From an uncultured Muribaculaceae bacterium (lineage in GTDB: Bacteria; Bacteroidota; Bacteroidia; Bacteroidales; Muribaculaceae): 15,408 nucleotides of DNA. Where the stretch lies: NCBI GenBank assembly GCA_910584525.1, contig CAJUAT010000059.1, positions 1 to 15,408 of the forward strand, in the 5' to 3' direction. Under the pieces are notes generated by a model, which made no database searches, was not told the DNA's origin, and saw nothing but the letters and a program-made list of their open reading frames with translations. The translations under genes were made by a program, and so were the position numbers. This document shows positions 7,868 to 14,320 of this stretch, piece after piece (position 1 is the stretch's first letter; the number at the start of each line of letters is the position of its first letter).

Positions 7868-7881
7868 TAAGGAGCGCGTTC
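7858..7881 (-). terminator. Perfect 10-bp GC-rich hairpin just after the DUF4143 ATPase gene
   Basis: GAACGCGCTC (7858-7867) and GAGCGCGTTC (7872-7881) pair perfectly across the 4-nt loop TAAG. On the minus strand it starts 6 bp after the stop of the ATPase gene and is followed by CTTAAAATTTCG, a short T-containing tract. It could terminate that transcript although the U-run is poor. One arm is also the outer end of the 37-bp repeat, so it may be part of the repeat element and serve as terminator only secondarily. Confidence 0.5.
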
Positions 7882-7887
7882 ATAGCA

Positions 7888-9063
7888 TTATCCGCCGATG
7901 TCGCCAGAAAGGGCATGTCGGTAATTTTTGATTGAGATGCCATCGAACTCGGGCATCGTGTTGCCGGAATAAATCACGGTCTTGTCGTTTGTCAATTCCG
8001 GAAAGGCTTTCTCAAAGCTTTTCAATCCTTTCGTAAAGTCGGGGTGAAAAGTCGCCGAGGATTTGATTTCATGGCAATCATATCCGGAGCCGTTTTTTAC
8101 CAATAAATCCACCTCGTTTCCATTGGAATCTCTATAAAAATATAATCCTCCGTTATGTCCGGAATTATATGTATTTTTAAGGAAATCCGTCACCACCATG
8201 TTCTCAAACAGGTGACCGCGCATCTTGTCGCGGTCGAGGGTCTGCGGCGAATCAATGTCAAGCAGATAGGATGCCAATCCACAATCGGTGAAATAGATTT
8301 TAGGACTTTTGGTAAGGCGTTTACGAGTGTTGGCATAAAACGGCGGCAGGAGATAAATAAGGTAAGATGCCTGAAGTACCGATACCCATGCGTTTACGGT
8401 ATTCACCGCAACGCCTAATTCGTTTGACAGTTCCGAAGCTTTGAATATGCTTCCTATACGGGCGGCGCAAAGCCTTATGAACCGCTGGAACAAATCAAGA
8501 TTCCTGACGGCAAGCAGGTCGCGGACATCTCTCTCAAGATAAGTCTTCACATAGTTTGGGAAAAGTAGTCTCGGTATGTTTTTCCCGCTCCACAATGCCG
8601 GGTAAAATCCTTTGTATATAATGTCGGCAGTAGCGATATCCCTATCGGCCGGGGAAATCTCCGACAGCGACAATGGCAATAATTCGAAGACTGCCGAGCG
8701 GCCCGCCAGGGACTGGCTGACTGACTGCAATAATGAGAAATGCGAGCTGCCTGTAATATAAAACCTGCGTTCGGGCTCAAGATCCACTATCCCTTGAATA
8801 TATGACAGCAGCTCCGGAACATTCTGCACCTCGTCAATTATAACACCCTCATGAAATTGTGACAGGAATCCCCTCGGGTCATCCTTTACCGACAACCTAA
8901 TATCGGGGTCCTCCAGGGAATAATAAGGAAGCTGAGGATAAATATGGCGGAGTAAAGTCGACTTGCCCGACTGGCGAGGACCTGTCAGAGTTATTACCGG
9001 AAAATACCTTGCAGCTTCTATGATCGAGGCTGTCATGGCACGAGGAATGTAGAGGTTGTCCAT
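7888..9063 (-). CDS. AAA-type ATP-binding protein with DUF4143 (nuclease-like) domain
   Basis: The 391-aa protein has the standard architecture and length of the AAA_14-DUF4143 family. Walker A is GPRQSGKST (28-36), Walker B is VIIDEVQ (74-80), and ITGSS (103-107) is the sensor strand. The DUF4143 region begins near YVKTYLERDVRDL (171-183), includes a winged-helix-like segment (about 205-240, ASELSNELGVAVNTVNAWV), and ends in a PD-(D/E)xK-like fold with NEVDLLV (316-322; Asp319) and HEIKSS (331-336; Glu332, Lys334). These proteins are abundant in gut Bacteroidota, often in many copies, and their role is not settled; defence, toxin-like and DNA-transaction functions have been suggested. The gene lies 91 bp after the acyl-CoA ligase but has its own palindromic promoter region (9069-9107), so it is probably a separate transcription unit with short leader. 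Confidence 0.9.
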   Translation of the reverse strand: MDNLYIPRAMTASIIEAARYFPVITLTGPRQSGKSTLLRHIYPQLPYYSLEDPDIRLSVKDDPRGFLSQFHEGVIIDEVQNVPELLSYIQGIVDLEPERRFYITGSSHFSLLQSVSQSLAGRSAVFELLPLSLSEISPADRDIATADIIYKGFYPALWSGKNIPRLLFPNYVKTYLERDVRDLLAVRNLDLFQRFIRLCAARIGSIFKASELSNELGVAVNTVNAWVSVLQASYLIYLLPPFYANTRKRLTKSPKIYFTDCGLASYLLDIDSPQTLDRDKMRGHLFENMVVTDFLKNTYNSGHNGGLYFYRDSNGNEVDLLVKNGSGYDCHEIKSSATFHPDFTKGLKSFEKAFPELTNDKTVIYSGNTMPEFDGISIKNYRHALSGDIGG

Positions 9064-9068
9064 ACTGT

Positions 9069-9107
9069 TTTATGTAAATTTGCAGTAACACTGCAAATTT
9101 ACATAAA
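9069..9107. promoter_or_regulatory. Perfect 17-bp palindrome with overlapping promoter boxes on both strands
   Basis: TTTATGTAAATTTGCAG (9069-9085) and its exact complement (9091-9107) flank TAACA. Each arm contains TAAATTTG, an exact -7 box (TAnnTTTG): 9075-9082 on the plus strand and 9101-9094 on the minus strand. The minus box would start transcription near 9087, about 24 nt before the ATPase ATG at 9063. The perfect symmetry suggests an operator for a dimeric repressor that blocks the promoter, or a bidirectional promoter whose plus-strand transcript would be antisense to the ATPase-ligase boundary and ligase gene. It could also fold as an RNA hairpin. Confidence 0.8.
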
Positions 9108-9154
9108 TTGTTCCGTCTCTCCAAATCACGGGGAAAAGAAATAAACCCAACCTG

Positions 9155-10969
9155 CTATTCGTACATTTTCTCGATGATGTCGGCGTAGTTGCGGGCCAGG
9201 ATGGGGCGGCGCACCTTCATGGTGTTGGTGACTTCGCCGTTCATGATGGAGAAATGGTGTGGCAGCAGCGTGATACGCTTGATTTTCTCGAAGTCGGCGA
9301 TGTCTTTCTGGTAGTTCTGTATCTGGCTCATAATGAAGTCCACCACCTTAGGATTGGCCACGAGGGCTATGGTGTCGTCGGTATCGATGCCTTTGTCGTC
9401 GGCCCATCTGCGCAGATGTGAAAGGTTAGGCACCACAAGGGCGGTCACGAATTTACGCCGGTCGCCGATTACGGCCACTTCGTCGATGTACTTGTTTTCG
9501 GCGAGACGCGACTCCATCATCTGGGGGGCGATGTATTTGCCGTTGGAGGTTTTGAAGAGGTCCTTGACGCGTTCGGTGAGCACGAGAGCGCCGGAGGGGG
9601 TGAAATGGCCGGCGTCGCCGGTGCGGAAATAACCGTCGTCGGTGAAGGCGGCTGCATTCGCCTCGGGATTGTTGTAATATCCGGGGGTGACGGTGCCGCC
9701 CTTGACGAGAATCTCGCCGTTGTCGTCGATACGGACCTTTATGCCTGGGAGGGGCACGCCGACAGTGCCCAGCTCCCATCCGGTGTCGGGGAAACAGGCG
9801 ACGGTGGCCGTGGTCTCGCTGAGACCGTAGCCGATTATTATGTCAATGCCCACGGCACGCATGAACTCGCAGATCTTGTCGGAGAGCGGAGCGCCGGCCG
9901 TCGGAAAGAAGTTGGGGTCGGGAATGCCTATGGCTTTCTTCAGCCGGGAGAAAATCTTGCGGTCCCAGAAACGGTATTCCTTTTCGAGGAGCCATGGAGC
10001 CGGGAGACCGAGACGCCTGTAATGGCAGTTGCGGCGTTTGCCCACATGAATCGAGCGCTTGACCATCAGACGGCTCAACGGCGACATTTCGGCGATTTTC
10101 TCCTTGACGCCGGCATATACCTTCTCCCAGAAACGGGGCACGCAGCACATCAGGTTGGGGTGCACGTCGTGGATGGTGTCCTGGATAAGGCGCGGGTCAT
10201 AGTTGACGGCAATGGTCACGCCGCGCGATATGCAGAAGAAGCACCAAGCCTTCTCGAGGATATGGCTCATGGGGAGGAAAGCCATCGAGAGGTCATGGTC
10301 GTTGATACCGCGCAGCAGCTTCAGGTGTTTGGCGATACATTCGTCATAATTGCGGTGGGATATCACGACACCCTTGGGTTCGCCGGTGGTACCGGAAGTA
10401 TAGATTAGGGTGGCCATATCGTCGGGGAGACCCCGGTCGATGCGGTCCCGGACCTTTTCCTCCACATCGGGGCCGGCCTGCATGCCCAGACGCACGAAGT
10501 CGTCCCAGAAGATGGTCACGGTATCATCGGGCTGCAGCGTCAGTTCAGCGTTCTTGTAAACCACTATGCGGCAGATCTGACCGGGATGCTCTTTCCAGTA
10601 GCGGTAAGCCATCGGGTACTGATGCTTGTCGCCAACGAAGAGCACCTTGGCGCCGCCGTCGCGGACTATGAAGTCGAACTGCGACTGAACGGAGGAGGCA
10701 TATATCGGAATCACGGCGATGCGGTTGCGGAAAGCGCCGAACTCGGTGATCAGAATCTGGGGGGTGTTGGGGGAGCAGACGGCCACGGTATCTTTCTCGT
10801 CGAGGCCTAAGGCAGCCAGGGCTTTTCCGGCAATCTCAACCTGCAGGGCGAACTCTTGCCAGCTTGTCGACAGCCATTCACCATCTTTCTTCCAGCAGAA
10901 TCGGTAGGCTTCCTTGTTTCCCAGACGCTCGGCCTGGTGCGGTATTATCTCAACTAATCTGTTTGCCAT
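9155..10969 (-). CDS. AMP-forming long-chain fatty acid/acyl-CoA ligase (FadD/ACSL type)
   Basis: The 604-aa enzyme carries the complete set of adenylate-forming motifs: LIYTSGTTGEPKG (188-200, phosphate-binding), YGLSETTA (381-388), YFRTGD (447-452, with the ribose-binding Asp), the hinge region ERVKDLFKTSNGKYIAP (466-482), and NTMKVRR (582-588) with the probable catalytic Lys585. It should activate a carboxylic acid with ATP to the acyl-adenylate and then to the CoA thioester in the cytoplasm. The length and the KYIAPQMMESRL segment fit long-chain acyl-CoA synthetases. It is last in the operon, 9 bp after the SDR stop, so the substrate could be a bile-acid side chain or a fatty acid. Bile-acid CoA ligation occurs in the bai pathway, but BaiB belongs to a different subgroup, so that role is inferred from context only. 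Housekeeping fatty-acid activation is the plain alternative. Confidence 0.9.
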   Translation of the reverse strand: MANRLVEIIPHQAERLGNKEAYRFCWKKDGEWLSTSWQEFALQVEIAGKALAALGLDEKDTVAVCSPNTPQILITEFGAFRNRIAVIPIYASSVQSQFDFIVRDGGAKVLFVGDKHQYPMAYRYWKEHPGQICRIVVYKNAELTLQPDDTVTIFWDDFVRLGMQAGPDVEEKVRDRIDRGLPDDMATLIYTSGTTGEPKGVVISHRNYDECIAKHLKLLRGINDHDLSMAFLPMSHILEKAWCFFCISRGVTIAVNYDPRLIQDTIHDVHPNLMCCVPRFWEKVYAGVKEKIAEMSPLSRLMVKRSIHVGKRRNCHYRRLGLPAPWLLEKEYRFWDRKIFSRLKKAIGIPDPNFFPTAGAPLSDKICEFMRAVGIDIIIGYGLSETTATVACFPDTGWELGTVGVPLPGIKVRIDDNGEILVKGGTVTPGYYNNPEANAAAFTDDGYFRTGDAGHFTPSGALVLTERVKDLFKTSNGKYIAPQMMESRLAENKYIDEVAVIGDRRKFVTALVVPNLSHLRRWADDKGIDTDDTIALVANPKVVDFIMSQIQNYQKDIADFEKIKRITLLPHHFSIMNGEVTNTMKVRRPILARNYADIIEKMYE

Positions 10970-10978
10970 CGGTATGGT

Positions 10979-11785
10979 CTAACGTTTGATACCCCTGTCG
11001 AGCATTTTGCGCTTTACGAGCATCCTGACGGGAGTCGGGGTGATTCCTACGGCGAAAATGGCAAGACGGTTGATGGGGCCGTTGATATATTGTTTTTTGC
11101 CCTTGAGCATTTTGTCTACGGCCTTGCGGACAAATTTCTCGGGAGTCTGCACGGCATGAAGTCTGATGGCGAGACGCATGAGGTTGTCGGGGAGGCCGAA
11201 GAGTGAAGTGGCGATACCTCCGGGGCATGCGGCGGTGACAGAGACGCCGCTGTCGCGCAGTTCGTAATGCAGGGCGCGTGTGAACACGCGTATATAAGCT
11301 TTGGTGGCGGCGTACATGGCGATGCCGGGCATCGGAGTCCAGCACGACATCGACGACATGTTCAGGATTCGTCCTTTGCCACGGGCGCTCATGCGCAGCC
11401 CGAAGGCGCGGCTGAGCTTGGTGACGGCCCGGCAGTGCAGGTCGATGAAGCAGTCGAGCTTCCCTTCGGAAGTCTCGCCTACGGTGTTGAAGCTGAAAAT
11501 GCCCGCATTATTGACGAGAATGTCGGCCTCCATCCCTTTGGAGTCGAGGTATTCCAGGATTATCTCATGGGCCAGGGGGTCGGTGAGGTCGCAGAAGAAG
11601 GGATAAGCGCCGACACCTGATTCCTCGATGCGGCGTGCCGCCTCCTGGAGCTCTTCGTTCTGATTGGATACGGGCATTATGTCGTAGCCACGGCGTGCCA
11701 GCTCCAGGGCGAAACAGAGTCCTATTCCGCTGCTGGCTCCCGTAACGACCGCCAGCCCCTTGCTATGTCGCTTCTCTTCAGCCAT
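10979..11785 (-). CDS. Short-chain dehydrogenase/reductase (candidate hydroxysteroid dehydrogenase)
   Basis: This 268-aa classical SDR shows the cofactor motif TGASSGIG (15-22), NNAG (92-95), and the catalytic Ser145 (MSSMS), Tyr158 and Lys162 (YAATK), with CPGG at 187-190 after the active site. The position after the second beta strand (VSNQNEEL, 39-46) lacks both the Asp typical of NAD enzymes and a clear Arg pair for NADP, so cofactor preference is uncertain. It would interconvert a secondary alcohol and a ketone. The gene starts 3 bp after the stop of the flavin reductase gene and sits in one operon with a 5-alpha-reductase homologue. That makes a 3-hydroxysteroid (3-alpha or 3-beta) dehydrogenase the leading hypothesis. 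Sequence alone cannot separate this from SDRs acting on acyl chains or sugars. Confidence 0.88.
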   Translation of the reverse strand: MAEEKRHSKGLAVVTGASSGIGLCFALELARRGYDIMPVSNQNEELQEAARRIEESGVGAYPFFCDLTDPLAHEIILEYLDSKGMEADILVNNAGIFSFNTVGETSEGKLDCFIDLHCRAVTKLSRAFGLRMSARGKGRILNMSSMSCWTPMPGIAMYAATKAYIRVFTRALHYELRDSGVSVTAACPGGIATSLFGLPDNLMRLAIRLHAVQTPEKFVRKAVDKMLKGKKQYINGPINRLAIFAVGITPTPVRMLVKRKMLDRGIKR

Positions 11786-11788
11786 GTG

Positions 11789-13015
11789 TCAACGCTCGGA
11801 GTTCTTGATGTTCTCTATTTCCCTGACAATAGCCGGGGGAAGGTCGGAGCAATGTTTGTGGCAGGCCATCTCGCGGCTGTACATGCGGGCTATGCAGTAG
11901 TTTACGTGGTCGCAGCCGCAGCGGTGGTTCCCATCGGTCTGGCGCATCTTGTTCACGAAGTCGGGCTCGTTGAGGAGGGCACGGCCCATCTGTATGAAGT
12001 CGAATCCTTCCCTGTCGAGCACTGTGTCGGCTCCTTTGCGGTCGACAACACCGCCCACGTATATCAGCGGCAATGACAGCTCGCGGCGGAAGAGCCGTGC
12101 GTCGTCAAGGAAATAGAGCTCGCGGAAAGGCACGGCGGGTATCATGTACTTGCCCACCATCCTCACGCCATATTTGAGCCACAGCTGCTTCATGTAGTAG
12201 GTCATGGAGTATATGGGCATTCTGCCGCGCATCACGTACATGGGGGCTTTGCTCACGAAACCGCCCGAGAGGACGATGCCGTGAACGCCGGCGCGTTCGA
12301 TTTCGCGGGCCACCGTGAGGCAGTCGTCGATCTCGAGTCCACCCTTGAAGCCGTCGCGCATGTTGGTCTTGACAATCACGGCCATGTCGGAGCCGGCGTG
12401 CCTCATCACCTCTTCGAGACACATGTTCATGAATTTCATGCGGTTCTGCAAAGAACCGCCGAAGTCGTCGCGGCGGCGGTTGGTGTAAGGCGAGAGGAAC
12501 TGTGATATGAGGTAACCGTGGCCGGCATGCACTTCCACGGCGTCGAAACCGGCGTCGCGGGCATTGTCGACGGCTTCGCCGAACTGACGGGCGAGGGTCT
12601 TCAGCTCGTCGGCGCGGAGCTTGCGGCAGAAGGTCGGGGAGTATAGGTTGAAGCCCCCCGAGGCGCCTACGGGAGTGCCCCCGGCGGTGCTGCGGTGGGT
12701 CATGTTGCCGCAATGTCCTATCTGTATTGAGGCTTTTGCCCCTGCGGCATGTATGCCGTCGGTGATTTCGCGCAGCTGGGGCACAATGGCGGGACGCAGC
12801 CAGAGCTGTGTCTTGAACGAGAGTGCCGAGCGGCATATCCCGGCGTAGGCCAGCGTGGTCATGCCCACGCCACCTCGGGCAACCGACAGATGATAGTCGC
12901 GAAGCATCTCCGTGGGCCCGTTGTCGCGTCCCATTCCCTCGAAGGCCGCCGAACGTATCGTCCGGTTTCTCAGCTCTATCGGCCCAAGCCGTCCCGGCGT
13001 GAACAGTTTTTCCAT
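11789..13015 (-). CDS. Old Yellow Enzyme-family NADH:flavin oxidoreductase, candidate enone/5-beta-reductase
   Basis: The 408-aa product is an FMN-binding TIM barrel of the OYE family. It starts MEKLFTPGRLGPIELRNR and carries the active-site signature VEVHAGHGYLISQFLSP (160-176; His163, His166, Tyr168) followed by NRRRDDFGGSLQNR (179-192) and the C-terminal FMN phosphate region VGGV...FIQMGRALL (320-348). It would reduce an activated C=C bond such as a 3-keto-delta4 steroid. A cysteine cluster follows (Cys366, 368, 374, 385, 389), where related BaiCD/FadH enzymes hold a 4Fe-4S centre; the central Cys of the usual CxxCxxC-like run appears to be Val371. The large C-terminal NAD(P)H/FAD module of FadH and BaiCD is absent. 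The ATG at 13015 fits family starts; an alternative TTG at 13066 overlaps the previous stop and adds a proline-rich 17-residue extension. The gene lies inside the four-gene operon. Confidence 0.88.
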   Translation of the reverse strand: MEKLFTPGRLGPIELRNRTIRSAAFEGMGRDNGPTEMLRDYHLSVARGGVGMTTLAYAGICRSALSFKTQLWLRPAIVPQLREITDGIHAAGAKASIQIGHCGNMTHRSTAGGTPVGASGGFNLYSPTFCRKLRADELKTLARQFGEAVDNARDAGFDAVEVHAGHGYLISQFLSPYTNRRRDDFGGSLQNRMKFMNMCLEEVMRHAGSDMAVIVKTNMRDGFKGGLEIDDCLTVAREIERAGVHGIVLSGGFVSKAPMYVMRGRMPIYSMTYYMKQLWLKYGVRMVGKYMIPAVPFRELYFLDDARLFRRELSLPLIYVGGVVDRKGADTVLDREGFDFIQMGRALLNEPDFVNKMRQTDGNHRCGCDHVNYCIARMYSREMACHKHCSDLPPAIVREIENIKNSER

Positions 13016-13062
13016 AGGTTCAGTTATTTGGTTGCCCGGCGGTGGACCGGGCGGTATTTGGT

Positions 13063-13842
13063 TCAATATATGTAGGGTATTATATACCGGCGGTTAAGGC
13101 GTCGGTATTCGTCGCCGAACTCTCGGCAATATCTCATATGGAGCTGACGAGCCCGTGGCGCCAGGTTGGCGAAGGTGAATATGGCGAACACCAGGCCACC
13201 CAGCGACCATGAAAGGATGGCGAAGCCTGTCCATTCCACCACCTCGCCGAGATAGTTGGCGCTGGTGACATAGCGGAACATCCCGCCACGGGGGATATAG
13301 TGTCGGGTGTCGCCGGGCTTGCGCAGATGGCGTATGATATAGTCGGAATTGAGGTTTATGGCCATGCCGGCGAAGAATACCACGGTGCCGAGTATGAAGA
13401 GAGGGCTATAAAGCCAGCTGACGGGGTATCTGTCGGCGGGGGCCACGTAGAAGAGCCAGCCGCCTATCATATAGCTGTTGATGAGGTTGAATGTCGCTCC
13501 CATGAGGCATATTGCCAGGGGCATGCGGTTTTTGCCGCGTATCAGCAGGGGGAAGATAAACGACCGCTGGAAATAATGCAGCTCGAATAGAGAGGCCATC
13601 ACGATAAGGGTGGGGTCGCACCTTCGCGGACTCAACAACCAGAAGAGAAGCATGGCCACAAACACGGGCGACTCCATCAGAATCCATCCCGGACGGTTGC
13701 TGACAGTCGGCCCCCAGCCCCCTTTATAGAAAGCGCCGTATCCGGCCTTTATTCGCTGCAGCCCGATGAACACAAGCACTGCAAGCACCAGCATTATGGC
13801 GCACACTGAGTAATAGAAGCCGGGTTCAAAAACCGTATACAT
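13063..13842 (-). CDS. Steroid 5-alpha-reductase family membrane enzyme (SRD5A-like)
   Basis: The 259-aa polytopic membrane protein has the size of human SRD5A1/2 and clear similarity through its C-terminal half: NSDYIIRHLRKPGDTRHYIP (165-184) followed by GGMFRYVTSANYLGEVVEWTG (186-206). The catalytic Glu57 (LMESP) and Tyr90 (LHYFQRSFIFPLL) match the positions of Glu57 and Tyr91 in SRD5A2, and Asn165, Asp167, Arg171, Asn196 and Glu200 of the NADPH-binding part are retained. At least six hydrophobic segments are visible. The expected reaction is NADPH-dependent reduction of the delta4 bond of a 3-oxo-steroid to the 5-alpha (allo) form at the inner membrane. It is the first gene of the operon, and its stop lies 47 bp before the next ATG. 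Homologues in gut Bacteroidales take part in making allo-bile acids such as isoallolithocholate. The wider family also contains isoprenylcysteine methyltransferase-like and enoyl-reductase members, but the retained Glu/Tyr pair favours the SRD5A group. Confidence 0.9.
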   Translation of the reverse strand: MYTVFEPGFYYSVCAIMLVLAVLVFIGLQRIKAGYGAFYKGGWGPTVSNRPGWILMESPVFVAMLLFWLLSPRRCDPTLIVMASLFELHYFQRSFIFPLLIRGKNRMPLAICLMGATFNLINSYMIGGWLFYVAPADRYPVSWLYSPLFILGTVVFFAGMAINLNSDYIIRHLRKPGDTRHYIPRGGMFRYVTSANYLGEVVEWTGFAILSWSLGGLVFAIFTFANLAPRARQLHMRYCREFGDEYRRLNRRYIIPYIY

Positions 13843-13866
13843 ACCGCAAAATTACTCACAATCGGC

Positions 13867-13898
13867 CAAACGTACAAATTTAACGCCATATTTTCAAT
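13867..13898 (-). promoter_or_regulatory. Promoter of the steroid-reductase operon
   Basis: On the minus strand TACGTTTG (13874-13867) matches the -7 consensus, with ATTG (13898-13895) 20 bp upstream as the -33 element. Transcription would start near 13860, about 20 nt before the ATG at 13842. Two more exact TAnnTTTG matches lie beside it (13882-13875 and 13854-13847), so the true box among three could differ. No second strong promoter was seen at the tight downstream gene junctions. Confidence 0.55.
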
Positions 13899-14208
13899 GT
13901 GGGAATCACGACCTGATATTTTTGATTCACAGAAAAGCTCCGTAACTGCACGGAGAGTTCTCAAAACCTTTGTCATAACCGATCGCCTTCGTGGCTATCT
14001 TAATGATAGGATTGCAAGTGGGGTCAATATGTTTTTTTGACGAATGAGGGGTAGGCGTAAGGATTATGGATGTTTATAGGCATTGGAAAGCTCTCTTCCC
14101 CTATTAAAAAGTCCCGCTTATCATGATTTTGTGACTTATCAATCCTTTATTATCGGTTGGTTGATACGACATATAGTGATTAATATGTTGTAAAACATAA
14201 AAATTAAT
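13899..14208. other. Gene-free divergent intergenic stretch
   Basis: About 310 bp between the operon promoter and the promoter at 14209 show no supported gene or tRNA. Two small hairpins are visible: CTATC/GATAG at 13995-14009, followed some 20 bp later by a T7 run, and TATCAATC (14137-14144) pairing with GGTTGATA (14159-14166) with one G-U pair. A small RNA or regulator binding sites are possible, but nothing specific supports them. Confidence 0.5.
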
Positions 14209-14239
14209 TTTGAGCAATGAAAAAAATGTCGTATGTTTG
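14209..14239 (+). promoter_or_regulatory. Promoter of the 301-aa secreted-protein gene
   Basis: TTTG (14209-14212) is followed after 19 bp by TATGTTTG (14232-14239), an exact match to the Bacteroidota -33/-7 pair. Transcription would start near 14245, giving an A-rich leader of about 75 nt before the ATG at 14321. Confidence 0.7.
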
Positions 14240-14320
14240 CGGCAGAAAAATCCACGAATATCTAACGCTCAATTTGAATATATTGATCGTAAGAGGGAAC
14301 AACAATAAAAAGCTAAGGAC

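Noticed and set aside
7679..7935. Two overlapping plus-strand ORFs of about 60 codons in the repeat interval
   Set aside because: They coincide with the 92-bp hairpin and the 37-bp repeat and run into the ATPase gene on the other strand. They are best seen as readings through repeat DNA, although the retained open frame is noted in the findings.
9605..10408. 267-codon plus-strand ORF antisense to the acyl-CoA ligase gene
   Set aside because: The minus strand encodes a complete ligase with all family motifs. The antisense frame has no recognisable domain and is explained by GC-rich codon use.
12105..12836. 243-codon minus-strand ORF inside the OYE reductase gene in another frame
   Set aside because: Its translation is low-complexity, rich in Arg, Pro and His, typical of an out-of-frame reading of GC-rich coding DNA. 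The OYE frame has the full FMN enzyme signature.
13016..13066. TTG start giving a 17-residue extension of the OYE reductase
   Set aside because: The 4-base overlap with the previous stop is attractive, but the extension is proline-rich and outside the family alignment, while the ATG at 13015 begins exactly at the conserved LFTP...ELRNR segment.
13794..13976. 60-codon minus-strand ORF over the operon promoter
   Set aside because: It overlaps the 5-alpha-reductase start and all three candidate promoter boxes and has no recognised similarity.
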